From the NCBI GenBank assembly GCA_964626735.1, contig CAZVIJ010000075.1, positions 1 to 6,465 of the forward strand: a DNA stretch of 6,465 bases. The letters are read 5' to 3'. Below are positions 1 to 5,934 of the stretch, in pieces; within the stretch, counting starts at the first letter, position 1; every line of letters begins with the position of its first letter. Position numbers and translations under genes: made by a program. The notes under the pieces were generated by a model. That model made no database searches and was not told where the DNA came from. It saw nothing but the letters and a program-made list of their open reading frames with translations. This stretch comes from CAZVIJ01 sp964626735. GTDB lineage: Bacteria > Patescibacteriota > Dojkabacteria > JAOAGR01.

Positions 1-148
1 CCTTAACTACCACTGCCTTCATCATCTTATTTGATACAACAACTCCTTCAAGCGTCTTTTTTAGGGATGCTTTTTCCGATTTCGCAGGCTTCGTTTCCTT
101 TTTTGCCTTTGACTTTGCGACTTTAACTTTTTTTGTCTTTGCTTCCAT
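1..148 (-). CDS. rpsQ: 30S ribosomal protein S17, 3' end cut off by window edge
   Basis: Only the first 49 codons are present. From residue 32 the translation reads TLEGVVVSNKMMKAVVVK, which matches the start of the S17 OB-fold (E. coli TLQGRVVSDKMEKSIVV, beginning at residue 7). S17 is a primary 16S rRNA-binding protein of the small subunit body. Before the fold lies a basic extension of about 25 residues beyond the E. coli N-terminus, with 13 lysines in the first 31 residues plus Ala, Ser and Glu. No other ATG, GTG or TTG lies in frame between the ATG at 146-148 and the fold, so the extension belongs to the gene as read. The start lies 2 nt after the rpmC stop, the normal rpmC-rpsQ order. 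No Shine-Dalgarno sequence precedes it, so translation is probably coupled to rpmC. Confidence 0.9.
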   Translation of the reverse strand, partial: MEAKTKKVKVAKSKAKKETKPAKSEKASLKKTLEGVVVSNKMMKAVVVK

Positions 149-150
149 AA

Positions 151-357
151 TTATTGATTAGTAATAAGGCTTAACTCTTTAAGAACAGTTTTCATCCTTG
201 CTATTTCTGCCTTGAGGTTTCGGGCCTTGTTGACGTTCTCGGGTGTTATTTCACCAGTCTTCAATGCCAATTTAACCTTCTTGTACTCTACAAGCGCTGC
301 TTCACATTTCTCCCTAAGCTCGGTTGCAGATAGTTTTCTCATTTCAGATGGTTTCAT
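151..357 (-). CDS. rpmC: 50S ribosomal protein L29
   Basis: This 68-residue protein has the size and predicted helical character of L29, a two-helix protein beside the polypeptide exit tunnel, where with L23 it forms the docking area for nascent-chain factors. The C-terminal half (about residues 36-63, GEITPENVNKARNLKAEIAR then MKTVLKEL) corresponds to the family's second helix, normally R-x-x-R-x-x-I-A-R-x-x-T-V-L. The usual LRFQ-ATGQL segment between the helices is strongly altered (VKLALKTGEI), so the assignment rests partly on position between rplP and rpsQ, where L29 always sits. The ATG lies 3 nt after the rplP stop, with only a weak purine run (GAGAAA) upstream. I am fairly sure of the identity despite the divergence. 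Confidence 0.88.
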   Translation of the reverse strand: MKPSEMRKLSATELREKCEAALVEYKKVKLALKTGEITPENVNKARNLKAEIARMKTVLKELSLITNQ

Positions 358-360
358 AGC

Positions 361-765
361 TTATTTCTCGATTAATTTAGTAAATACGGGTAGTTTCTTA
401 GCTGCTCTCATCAATGCGTTCGATGCGATTGCCTTATCGATACCGCCGATTTCAAACAGAACACGACCTGGTTGAACCGTTGCGACATAGTGCTTTAGTG
501 GGCCTTTACCGCTTCCCATACGAACATTGGCGGGTTTACCCGTGATAGGCTGGTCAGGAAAAATTCTGATCCATACTTTTCCGGCCCTTTTCGTGTGATG
601 CGAAATAACCCTTCGGGCTGCTTCGATTTGATTAGGCGTTAGAAATGCATTATCAAGGGAGACGAGCCCGACGTCACCGTACTCGAGATCAGTTCCTCGC
701 TTAGCAAGCCCCTTATTCTTACGAACGAAAGCTGTTCTGAATTTTGTTTTCTTAGGTGCAATCAT
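361..765 (-). CDS. rplP: 50S ribosomal protein L16
   Basis: L16 is a late-assembling large-subunit protein near the A-site tRNA elbow and the peptidyl-transferase centre. The 134-residue length is standard (E. coli 136). The N-terminal PKKTKFR block, the YGDVGLVS strand, the WIRIFPDQPITGKP motif (about residues 65-78) and VRMGSGKG (81-88) are all typical. R82 in the last motif corresponds to E. coli Arg81, the residue hydroxylated by RoxA/YcfD in some bacteria. The C-terminal KLPVFTKLI is also typical. The ATG is 5 nt after the rpsC stop and is served by one of the few good Shine-Dalgarno sequences in the window, AAAGGAGAG, which lies within the last rpsC codons. Confidence 0.97.
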   Translation of the reverse strand: MIAPKKTKFRTAFVRKNKGLAKRGTDLEYGDVGLVSLDNAFLTPNQIEAARRVISHHTKRAGKVWIRIFPDQPITGKPANVRMGSGKGPLKHYVATVQPGRVLFEIGGIDKAIASNALMRAAKKLPVFTKLIEK

Positions 766-770
766 TGTGC

Positions 771-1394
771 TTAAATCTCTCCTTTATAAATCCAAACTTT
801 AATACCGAACATTTTATCAGATAATATCGACGCTGTCCCATAGTCGATCTTTGCTCGAAGCGTTGTCAGAGGTACTTTGCCCCCCTTCATCTCAACCCTC
901 TCGGTTCGAGACTGCTTGATAGGTCCAATACCGCTTACTTCAATTCGAGCTCCTTTAGCTCCAGAAGCTTCAATCTTATCGATTTGCTGCTTCATAACAA
1001 CTTTAGGTGGTATTTTTCTAGCAATTCCTTCAGCAATAGCATTGGCGACGAGCGTAGCCGAAAGATACGGCTGCTTGACTTCATGTACGCTGATCTTAAC
1101 CCTCTCATGAATTCTCTTCTCGATTGCTTCTTCTAACATTGAGATGCCTGTACCGCCTTTGCCAATTGCGATACCAGGTCGGCCCACAAAAAGATCTACA
1201 GTGATGTTGTTCGTTGACCGCGAAATGACAATTCTGTCGATACCGGCAGGTTTTGCAAGCTTACCGATTACGTCTCGGATTGCAATGTCCTGGTGAAGGA
1301 ATTTTGCAAAGTCCTTCTTACCTCCGTACCAGTTTGAGCTACTCTTTTCGGTAACTCCAATTCTAAAGATTTTTGGGTTTACTTTCTTTGCCAT
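771..1394 (-). CDS. rpsC: 30S ribosomal protein S3
   Basis: S3 lies at the mRNA entry channel of the small subunit and, with S4 and S5, helps unwind incoming mRNA. The N-terminal MAKKVNPKIFRIG, the type II KH domain with its G-K-G-G loop (residues 78-81, after GRPGIAI) and the C-terminal domain (GAKGARIEVSG near 145-155, KVPLTTLRAKIDYGTA near 173-188, IKVWIYKGEI at the end) identify it. At 207 residues it is shorter than E. coli S3 (233) because it stops right after the conserved KGEI and has no tail. In a gap-free alignment to the E. coli RRAMK unwinding motif it reads KVVMK, so one of the three charged positions is valine. The rplV stop abuts its ATG directly (TAAATG), with no Shine-Dalgarno, which points to translational coupling. 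Confidence 0.97.
   Translation of the reverse strand: MAKKVNPKIFRIGVTEKSSSNWYGGKKDFAKFLHQDIAIRDVIGKLAKPAGIDRIVISRSTNNITVDLFVGRPGIAIGKGGTGISMLEEAIEKRIHERVKISVHEVKQPYLSATLVANAIAEGIARKIPPKVVMKQQIDKIEASGAKGARIEVSGIGPIKQSRTERVEMKGGKVPLTTLRAKIDYGTASILSDKMFGIKVWIYKGEI
777..785 (-). promoter_or_regulatory. Shine-Dalgarno of rplP inside the rpsC 3' end
   Basis: AAAGGAGAG on the minus strand lies 11 nt before the rplP ATG. It is formed by the rpsC codons for Lys-Gly-Glu, the conserved KGEI C-terminus of S3, so one stretch serves both as protein-coding sequence and as ribosome-binding site. It is the strongest such site among the genes here. Confidence 0.75.
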
Positions 1395-1712
1395 TTATTT
1401 CAATTTAACAATCAATGTAGAATATCTTTTCTGCTTTGTACGAACTCTACCGCGGCTAGCAGATACAAGACGCTGGTATACAACTGACTGATCAACTCGA
1501 ATCTCATCAACTACAAGACCAGAAACGTTTACACCTTTGGTGAAGGCGTTCGACATTGCTGACTTGATTCCCTTGTATACAAAAAGGCTTCCCTTCTTGT
1601 TAACATTCTTGAGGTACTCCAATGCGTATTCTGCATTCTTTCCCTTTACAAGGTTTGCAACCAATCGCAGCTTTCGCGGCGTGTAATTTATTTTTGATGT
1701 CTTTGAGTACAT
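1395..1712 (-). CDS. rplV: 50S ribosomal protein L22
   Basis: L22 binds 23S rRNA early in assembly and sends a long beta-hairpin into the nascent-chain exit tunnel. The family start is clear (TPRKLRLVANLVKGKNAEYA, residues 11-30), as are VDEIRVD (68-74) and the basic C-terminus. Length is 105 residues against 110 in E. coli. The hairpin tip, normally R-x-x-P-R-A-K/R-G-R, here reads RLVSASRGR (81-89): the Pro-Arg pair (E. coli 87-88) is replaced by Ser-Ala, and E. coli Lys83 by Gln80. The ATG follows the rpsS stop by 6 nt and has an AAAGGA Shine-Dalgarno inside the rpsS 3' end. Confidence 0.96.
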   Translation of the reverse strand: MYSKTSKINYTPRKLRLVANLVKGKNAEYALEYLKNVNKKGSLFVYKGIKSAMSNAFTKGVNVSGLVVDEIRVDQSVVYQRLVSASRGRVRTKQKRYSTLIVKLK

Positions 1713-1718
1713 AATCTA

Positions 1719-2027
1719 TTAATCCTTTGCTACCCTACCCGTCGTACCGGATGCCTTTGCGATCTTACCCTTAGCAGCGTGACCTCTCCAAGTTCGGGTC
1801 AATACGAACTCTCCCAACCTGTGTCCGACCATTTCTTCAGATATATAAATGCTCACATGTTTTCGACCATCGTGAACAGCGATATTCATTCCGATGAATT
1901 CCGGAGAGATCTGCGATGCTCTCGCCCATGTCTTGATAGGCTTCTTATCTTTAGCCTCTTTAGCTTTCAAAACTTTCTTCAAAAGCTTTTCATCAATATA
2001 TGGTCCTTTTTTTAATGATCTAGACAT
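1719..2027 (-). CDS. rpsS: 30S ribosomal protein S19
   Basis: S19 forms a complex with S13 in the head of the small subunit, near the A- and P-site tRNAs and the intersubunit bridges. The protein begins with the hallmark RSLKKGPYID and continues with PIKTWARASQISPEFIG, then IAVHDGRKHVSIYISEEMVG and HRLGEFVLTRTWRGHA (residues about 29-84). The length of 102 is slightly above E. coli (92), owing mainly to a Lys-rich insertion in the first helix (KAKEAKDKK) and a basic C-terminal tail. The ATG is 3 nt after the rplB stop, and the preceding CAGAAATAAGAT is not a recognisable Shine-Dalgarno. Its last codons (AKD-stop) supply the ribosome-binding sequence of rplV. Confidence 0.97.
   Translation of the reverse strand: MSRSLKKGPYIDEKLLKKVLKAKEAKDKKPIKTWARASQISPEFIGMNIAVHDGRKHVSIYISEEMVGHRLGEFVLTRTWRGHAAKGKIAKASGTTGRVAKD
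1723..1728 (-). promoter_or_regulatory. Shine-Dalgarno of rplV inside the rpsS 3' end
   Basis: AAAGGA on the minus strand lies 10 nt before the rplV ATG, within the last codons of rpsS (Ala-Lys-Asp-stop). Apart from the rplP site this is the only clear Shine-Dalgarno in the operon; most other genes rely on abutting or overlapping starts. Confidence 0.65.
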
Positions 2028-2030
2028 ATC

Positions 2031-2876
2031 TTATTTCTGTTTAACTTTCTGACCTTTTCGGTTTACTAAAATAAACTTCGTAAATCGATGCTTCTTTCGT
2101 CTGGTCTTAGTACCCTTGACGTTACCCCATCGGTCCTTAGCAACGTGTCCAATGACACCTTTAGCTTCACCACCTCCGTGGGGGTGCTCTGATGGAGGTT
2201 TAACCATACCTCTTACGGTCGGCCTAACACCTTTCCATCTATTACGACCTGCCTTACCTATAATAGTATTCTTATAGTCTGCATTCGAAAGCACGCCAAT
2301 TGTAGCATAACAGCTTGAGTTAACAACACGAACCTCTTTGGAAGGCATCTTTATCTGAGCCATTTTCCTTTCGTCGAAACCCATAAGTGTTGCCGACATG
2401 CCAGCAGCCCTAACCATTACGCCTCCTGCTCCTGGGTTGATCTCGATATTATGGATTTGAGTACCAACAGGAATTTTGTTTAGAGGCATTGCATTCCCAT
2501 TATCTACGGGGACGTCATCGCCTGCGATGATCTTGTCGCCTACGCCTACCCCTTGTGGAGTAAGGACATAAGCATATTTTCCATCAGTATAAGCAATAAG
2601 AGAAATATATACATTTCGGTTTGGATCATATTCAATGGTCTTTACAGTACCATAGACATCGCGAATTGCTCGCTTAAAATCGATAATTCTGTAATTCTTC
2701 TTGACAGCTCCGCCTTTATGGTGAACAGTGATTTTACCGCCAGATCGACCCGAATTCTTCTTCAGCTTGACGACGAGACTTGACTTCGGTTTCTTTGCAG
2801 TAACCGTAGCTTTGTGGTCAACCAATATGGTTCCACGTCGAGAAGCGTTTGTAGGTTTTAAAATCTTAAGTGCCAC
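2031..2876 (-). CDS. rplB: 50S ribosomal protein L2, GTG start
   Basis: L2 is a large, highly conserved 23S rRNA-binding protein required for subunit association and peptidyl-transferase activity. The N-terminal OB-type domain carries SGGKITVHHKGGAVKKNYR (about 45-63) and the SH3-like domain carries INPGAGGVMVRAAGMSATL (about 146-164). The C-terminal loop around HPHGGGE (231-237) contains H231, equivalent to the functionally important E. coli His229. Length is 281 (E. coli 273). The universally conserved MNPVD before HPHGGG is replaced by KPPSE (226-230). The start must be GTG at 2874-2876: an in-frame stop lies three codons upstream, and the protein then begins ALKILKPTN as in the family. 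It begins 1 nt after the rplW stop and lacks a Shine-Dalgarno. Confidence 0.97.
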   Translation of the reverse strand: MALKILKPTNASRRGTILVDHKATVTAKKPKSSLVVKLKKNSGRSGGKITVHHKGGAVKKNYRIIDFKRAIRDVYGTVKTIEYDPNRNVYISLIAYTDGKYAYVLTPQGVGVGDKIIAGDDVPVDNGNAMPLNKIPVGTQIHNIEINPGAGGVMVRAAGMSATLMGFDERKMAQIKMPSKEVRVVNSSCYATIGVLSNADYKNTIIGKAGRNRWKGVRPTVRGMVKPPSEHPHGGGEAKGVIGHVAKDRWGNVKGTKTRRKKHRFTKFILVNRKGQKVKQK

Positions 2877-2877
2877 G

Positions 2878-3198
2878 TTATTTTATATTTTCAAAAATAT
2901 CTAATGTATTATCACCGATACCAATGTATGCTTTCTTGCTCAATACCCTGTTGACTCGTGAAGTGTCCTTAGCGTTGCCAGATCTTCGGTTAACGTTCGG
3001 TTTCAACTTTCGAGTTACTACGGTTCGTATACTCTTTGGCTCAACACCATAAACTTGTCTGAAAGAATGCATGATGTCCTTCTTTGTAGATTTAGGGTTG
3101 ACCCAAAAAGTACAAACTTTATTGTCCTTATAGTGATTGAGGGACTTCTCGGAGAGAACCGGGCGGACTATTACGCTTTTTTGATTAGATACTTCCAT
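2878..3198 (-). CDS. rplW: 50S ribosomal protein L23
   Basis: L23 binds domain III of 23S rRNA at the tunnel exit and is the docking point for trigger factor and the signal recognition particle. The 106-residue protein shows the family N-terminus IVRPVLSEKS (residues 10-19), the strand FWVNPKSTKKDI with its helix SFRQVYGVEPKSIRTV (about 31-60), and the basic loop RKLKPNVNRRSGNAKD that reaches toward the tunnel. Its position between rplD and rplB is canonical. The ATG lies 1 nt after the rplD stop; only a weak AAAGAAG precedes it, inside the last rplD codons, so coupled initiation is likely. Confidence 0.96.
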   Translation of the reverse strand: MEVSNQKSVIVRPVLSEKSLNHYKDNKVCTFWVNPKSTKKDIMHSFRQVYGVEPKSIRTVVTRKLKPNVNRRSGNAKDTSRVNRVLSKKAYIGIGDNTLDIFENIK

Positions 3199-3199
3199 G

Positions 3200-3802
3200 T
3201 TACTTCTTTAATATTTTCTCAAACTCTTCCTTTGAGTTTACGTCGATAAGTACTTGAGCATAATTCACAATCGAGGTAGGGCTAACAGACTCAACTTCCA
3301 GCAATTCGATGCCGGGGACGTTCTGTATAGACCTAACAAGTTCCTTGCTATCCTTCGAATAGATCAAAAGCGACTTTGGAAGAGCACTTGCAAAAGTTCG
3401 CAAAGCTTTCTTGTCCGAACCAAGTTCGACAAATTTCAGAGAATCATCCTGCAATTTTGCAGCAACGATTTTCTTTAACGCGACTGACTTGTACTTCTTG
3501 TTGAGCTTCAACTTCGAAGTATCGGGCATTGGGCCATGTGCGACACCTCCACCAACAAAATGAGGGCCTTTGGTTGAGCCTTGTCGGGCGTTACCGGTAC
3601 CCTTTTGCCTGTACGGTTTTTTCGTTCCGGTTCTAATTTCGGATCGAGTTTTTGCATGTTTAGTGCCTTGCTTCTCAGCTTGATTTTTTACCCTGTTGAT
3701 AAGGGCAAGATCGTACGAGACGTTCGCGGAAAGACCGGAAAGCTCTAGGTCGACATCGATGTTCGAGGTAGTGTTATCGAGTTTTAATACGTTAACTTTC
3801 AT
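3200..3802 (-). CDS. rplD: 50S ribosomal protein L4
   Basis: L4 is an early assembly protein whose extended loop lines the exit tunnel opposite L22; in E. coli it also represses its own S10 operon. The loop is evident at about residues 58-94: TGTKKPYRQKGTGNARQGS followed by FVGGGVAHGP. One residue of the usual KGTGRAR is changed to Asn (N71, equivalent to E. coli Arg67). Length is 200, as in E. coli (201). Its ATG overlaps the rplC stop as ATGA (3799-3802), a coupling signature, and no Shine-Dalgarno precedes it. The tuf-rpsJ gap is only 19 nt, so an E. coli-type L4-responsive leader in front of rpsJ is absent. Any L4 autoregulation would have to act elsewhere. Confidence 0.97.
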   Translation of the reverse strand: MKVNVLKLDNTTSNIDVDLELSGLSANVSYDLALINRVKNQAEKQGTKHAKTRSEIRTGTKKPYRQKGTGNARQGSTKGPHFVGGGVAHGPMPDTSKLKLNKKYKSVALKKIVAAKLQDDSLKFVELGSDKKALRTFASALPKSLLIYSKDSKELVRSIQNVPGIELLEVESVSPTSIVNYAQVLIDVNSKEEFEKILKK

Positions 3803-4359
3803 TTTCTTGTAATAACTACTATAGAATCATACGTTCCTGGAATGGAACCTTTTACGCAAATCAATTTATTATCGGCATCAACCGAGACAACCTTTACGCC
3901 TCGAACAGTAACCTTTTCCTGACCCTTGAGTCTTCCCATTCTTTTACCCTTGAAAACTCGGCCAGGCGTAGTGCCTGCTCCAACTGAACCTGGATGTCGT
4001 TGTCGATCGCTTTGACCGTGTGTCCTTTTTCCTCCTTTGAATTTCCACATTCTTACTACTCCGGCGAACCCCTTACCTTTCGAGTAAGCATACAGGTTAA
4101 CTGTATCGCCTGGGTTTAGCATTTCGATTTCGGAAACCTCTTCGCTCGTTGGTGCAGCGAATTCGGGAACATTTCCCTCTCCGTACTTGCCAACTTCAGC
4201 TTTGGAGGCATGACGCTTTTTTCCGATACCTACAAATGTGCCGGATTTCTTCTGGCCTTTTATAACAGCGCATTCAGAGAAATCAAGAATAGTTACAGGT
4301 ACCACCTTGTTATCGTCAGCAAACACTTGCGTCATATTTTTCTTTTTAGCGAGCAACAT
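3799..4359 (-). CDS. rplC: 50S ribosomal protein L3
   Basis: L3 starts 50S assembly and extends toward the peptidyl-transferase centre. The translation opens with LLAKKKNMTQVF (family: G-K-K-x-G-M-T-Q-I-F) and carries YSKGKGFAGVVRMWKFKGG (about 92-110), then HPGSVGAGTTPGRVFKGKRM (122-141) and a C-terminal VKGSIPG. Length is 186 against 209 in E. coli. In the GSVGAGTTPG loop the glutamine that PrmB methylates in E. coli (Gln150) is threonine (T130). This is the only complete gene here ending in TGA; reading TGA as an amino acid would add just five residues before TAA, so this is weak evidence on the code. The start lies 7 nt after the rpsJ stop with no clear Shine-Dalgarno. Confidence 0.97.
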   Translation of the reverse strand: MLLAKKKNMTQVFADDNKVVPVTILDFSECAVIKGQKKSGTFVGIGKKRHASKAEVGKYGEGNVPEFAAPTSEEVSEIEMLNPGDTVNLYAYSKGKGFAGVVRMWKFKGGKRTHGQSDRQRHPGSVGAGTTPGRVFKGKRMGRLKGQEKVTVRGVKVVSVDADNKLICVKGSIPGTYDSIVVITRK

Positions 4360-4366
4360 TTTCGTT

Positions 4367-4678
4367 TTACTTAGTGATTATTTGGATATCTGCAACTATA
4401 CCTGCAGGCAATTCTAGATATGTTAAAGCATCTATAGTCTTAGGTGTTGTGTTTGTAATATCGACTAAACGGATTGAAGTCCTTCTTTCAAAAGCTTCCT
4501 GCGATCTCTTGTCAATGTTAGGGGAGGTCAAAACAGTCCACTTCTTGATTCTAGTTGGAAGTGGGACGGGGCCCTTAACTCGCGCCCCTGTCCTTAATGC
4601 TGTTTCAATAACCTTCTTTACTGACGAATCGACTAAACCGGCATCGTATCCTCTTACTTTAATTCTTATTACCTGCAT
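4367..4678 (-). CDS. rpsJ: 30S ribosomal protein S10
   Basis: S10 is a small-subunit head protein that in many bacteria doubles as NusE, the NusB partner in transcription antitermination. The 103-residue length matches E. coli exactly. The N-terminal IRIKVRGYDAGLVDSS, the GPVPLPTRIKKWTVL strand (about 36-50) and the SPNIDKRSQEAFERRTSIRL motif (52-71) are diagnostic. It begins 19 nt after the tuf stop, the largest gap inside this operon. The gap holds a purine-rich stretch (GAAGAAGAAAC) that may act as a weak ribosome-binding site but no hairpin-plus-T-run, so tuf and rpsJ are probably cotranscribed. Confidence 0.97.
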   Translation of the reverse strand: MQVIRIKVRGYDAGLVDSSVKKVIETALRTGARVKGPVPLPTRIKKWTVLTSPNIDKRSQEAFERRTSIRLVDITNTTPKTIDALTYLELPAGIVADIQIITK

Positions 4679-4697
4679 CGTCTTGTTTCTTCTTCAC

Positions 4698-5879
4698 TTA
4701 TTCAATAATTTTACTTACTACGCCGGCACCTACTGTCTTGCCACCCTCTCGGATAGCGAATCGCATTCCCTCTTCCATAGCAACCGGAGCGATCAAGGTG
4801 ATTTCAGCCGTGATATTGTCTCCTGGCATTGCCATTTCCCCTTCGAGTAACTTAACTTCACCAGTTACATCGGTGGTTCGGATATAGAACTGTGGCCTGT
4901 ATCCGTTTACGAATGGAGTATGTCGTCCACCTTCCTCTTTCTTGAGGATATACACCTGTGCTGTGAACTTGGTATGAGGTGTGATTGATCCTGGCTTAGC
5001 GATAACTTGACCACGAACCACATCATCCTTTTCGATACCTCGAAGCAAAAGACCTACATTGTCTCCTGCGATACCCTCATCGAGAGATTTCTGGAACATC
5101 TCGACTCCAGTAACGGTAGACTGCTTGTCTTTTCCAAGACCGACGAGCGAAACTGCATCACCGACCTTAACTTTACCTCGCTCAACACGACCAGTAACAA
5201 CGGTACCTCGTCCTTTGATTGAGAATACATCCTCGATTGGGAGGAGAAGCGCGCCTTCAGTAGGTCGCTCTGGTGTTGGAACAAATGAGTCGACAGCGTT
5301 CATAAGGTCCATGATCTTATTCGACCATTCGCCCATATCAGGCTCTTCGAGTGCCTTGAGTGCAGAACCTCGGATAAACGGAGTATCTGACGAGAACTCG
5401 TACTTAGCAAGAATTTCCTTAAGCTCTTCTTCAACGAGGTCGATCATTTCTGTATCGTCGACCATGTCGCACTTGTTCAAGAATACGACAAGTCTCGGAA
5501 CGCCAACCTGCTTTGCAAGAAGGATATGCTCTCGGGTTTGAGGCATTGGACCGTCTGTTGCGGCAACAACCAAAATAGCGCCGTCCATCTGTGCAGCACC
5601 AGTGATCACGTTCTTGATGTAGTCTGCGTGACCTGGGCAATCTACGTGTGCGTAGTGTCGGTTTGCTGTTTCGTATTCGACGTGAGTAGCGTTAATGGTG
5701 ATACCTCGAGCCTTTTCTTCAGGAGCCTTATCGATACCATCTACATTTTTTTTGTCAGCGGAAAATCCTGCTTTGTTGAGGACAGCAAGGATTGCTGCAG
5801 TCAATGTGGTTTTTCCATGGTCAACGTGACCAATAGTACCAACATTTACATGCGGTTTTGTTCTTTGAAATGTTGCCAT
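4698..5879 (-). CDS. tuf: Elongation factor Tu
   Basis: EF-Tu is the GTPase that carries aminoacyl-tRNA to the ribosomal A site. The 393-residue chain is full length. The G domain shows the P-loop GHVDHGKT (17-24), switch I KARGITIN (56-63), DCPGH (80-84, with H84 the GTPase-activating histidine), NKCD (135-138) and SALK (172-175). Domain 2 carries EDVFSIKGRGTVVTGRVERG and domain 3 GGRHTPFVNGYRPQFYIRT and GGKTVGAGVV. The usual KNMITG reads KNVITG (V91). Twelve of seventeen arginines use CGA. The ATG is the family start and has no Shine-Dalgarno (ATTAAATAATT precedes it). tuf stands first in the operon, behind two candidate promoters, rather than following rpsL-rpsG-fusA as in the classical str operon. 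Confidence 0.99.
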   Translation of the reverse strand: MATFQRTKPHVNVGTIGHVDHGKTTLTAAILAVLNKAGFSADKKNVDGIDKAPEEKARGITINATHVEYETANRHYAHVDCPGHADYIKNVITGAAQMDGAILVVAATDGPMPQTREHILLAKQVGVPRLVVFLNKCDMVDDTEMIDLVEEELKEILAKYEFSSDTPFIRGSALKALEEPDMGEWSNKIMDLMNAVDSFVPTPERPTEGALLLPIEDVFSIKGRGTVVTGRVERGKVKVGDAVSLVGLGKDKQSTVTGVEMFQKSLDEGIAGDNVGLLLRGIEKDDVVRGQVIAKPGSITPHTKFTAQVYILKKEEGGRHTPFVNGYRPQFYIRTTDVTGEVKLLEGEMAMPGDNITAEITLIAPVAMEEGMRFAIREGGKTVGAGVVSKIIE

Positions 5880-5899
5880 AATTATTTAATAACTTTGCT

Positions 5900-5928
5900 A
5901 ATATACAAGATTTTTGTATTTCTGTCGA
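5900..5928 (-). promoter_or_regulatory. Candidate sigma-70-type promoter P2 of tuf (proximal)
   Basis: On the minus strand TCGACA (5923-5928, 5 of 6 matches to TTGACA) is followed after exactly 17 bp by TATATT (5900-5905, 5 of 6 matches to TATAAT). Transcription would begin near 5893-5894, giving a leader of only about 14 nt before the tuf ATG and no Shine-Dalgarno in it. Seen by eye and untested, but spacing and position make it a good candidate. Confidence 0.6.
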
Positions 5929-5934
5929 CTATAT

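Noticed and set aside
3799..3802. Alternative genetic code with TGA as glycine
   Set aside because: The rplC TGA sits in a normal ATGA overlap with rplD right after the family's expected end, and no in-frame TGA is needed inside any gene here.
4679..4697. S10 leader with L4 autoregulatory hairpins, or a terminator, between tuf and rpsJ
   Set aside because: The gap is 19 nt of mostly purines on the coding strand, too short and unstructured for either.
4374..4850. 158-codon plus-strand frame across rpsJ and the end of tuf
   Set aside because: It spans two confident genes on the other strand and their gap; its content is explained as a shadow of S10 and EF-Tu codons.
5059..5541. 160-codon open frame on the plus strand opposite tuf
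   Set aside because: It is antisense to the highly constrained EF-Tu gene, has a Ser/Thr/Arg-rich composition typical of shadow frames and no recognisable motif or promoter.
5431..5640. Minus-strand frame of 69 codons inside tuf
   Set aside because: It is an out-of-frame reading of the EF-Tu G domain, with Arg/Cys-rich nonsense composition.
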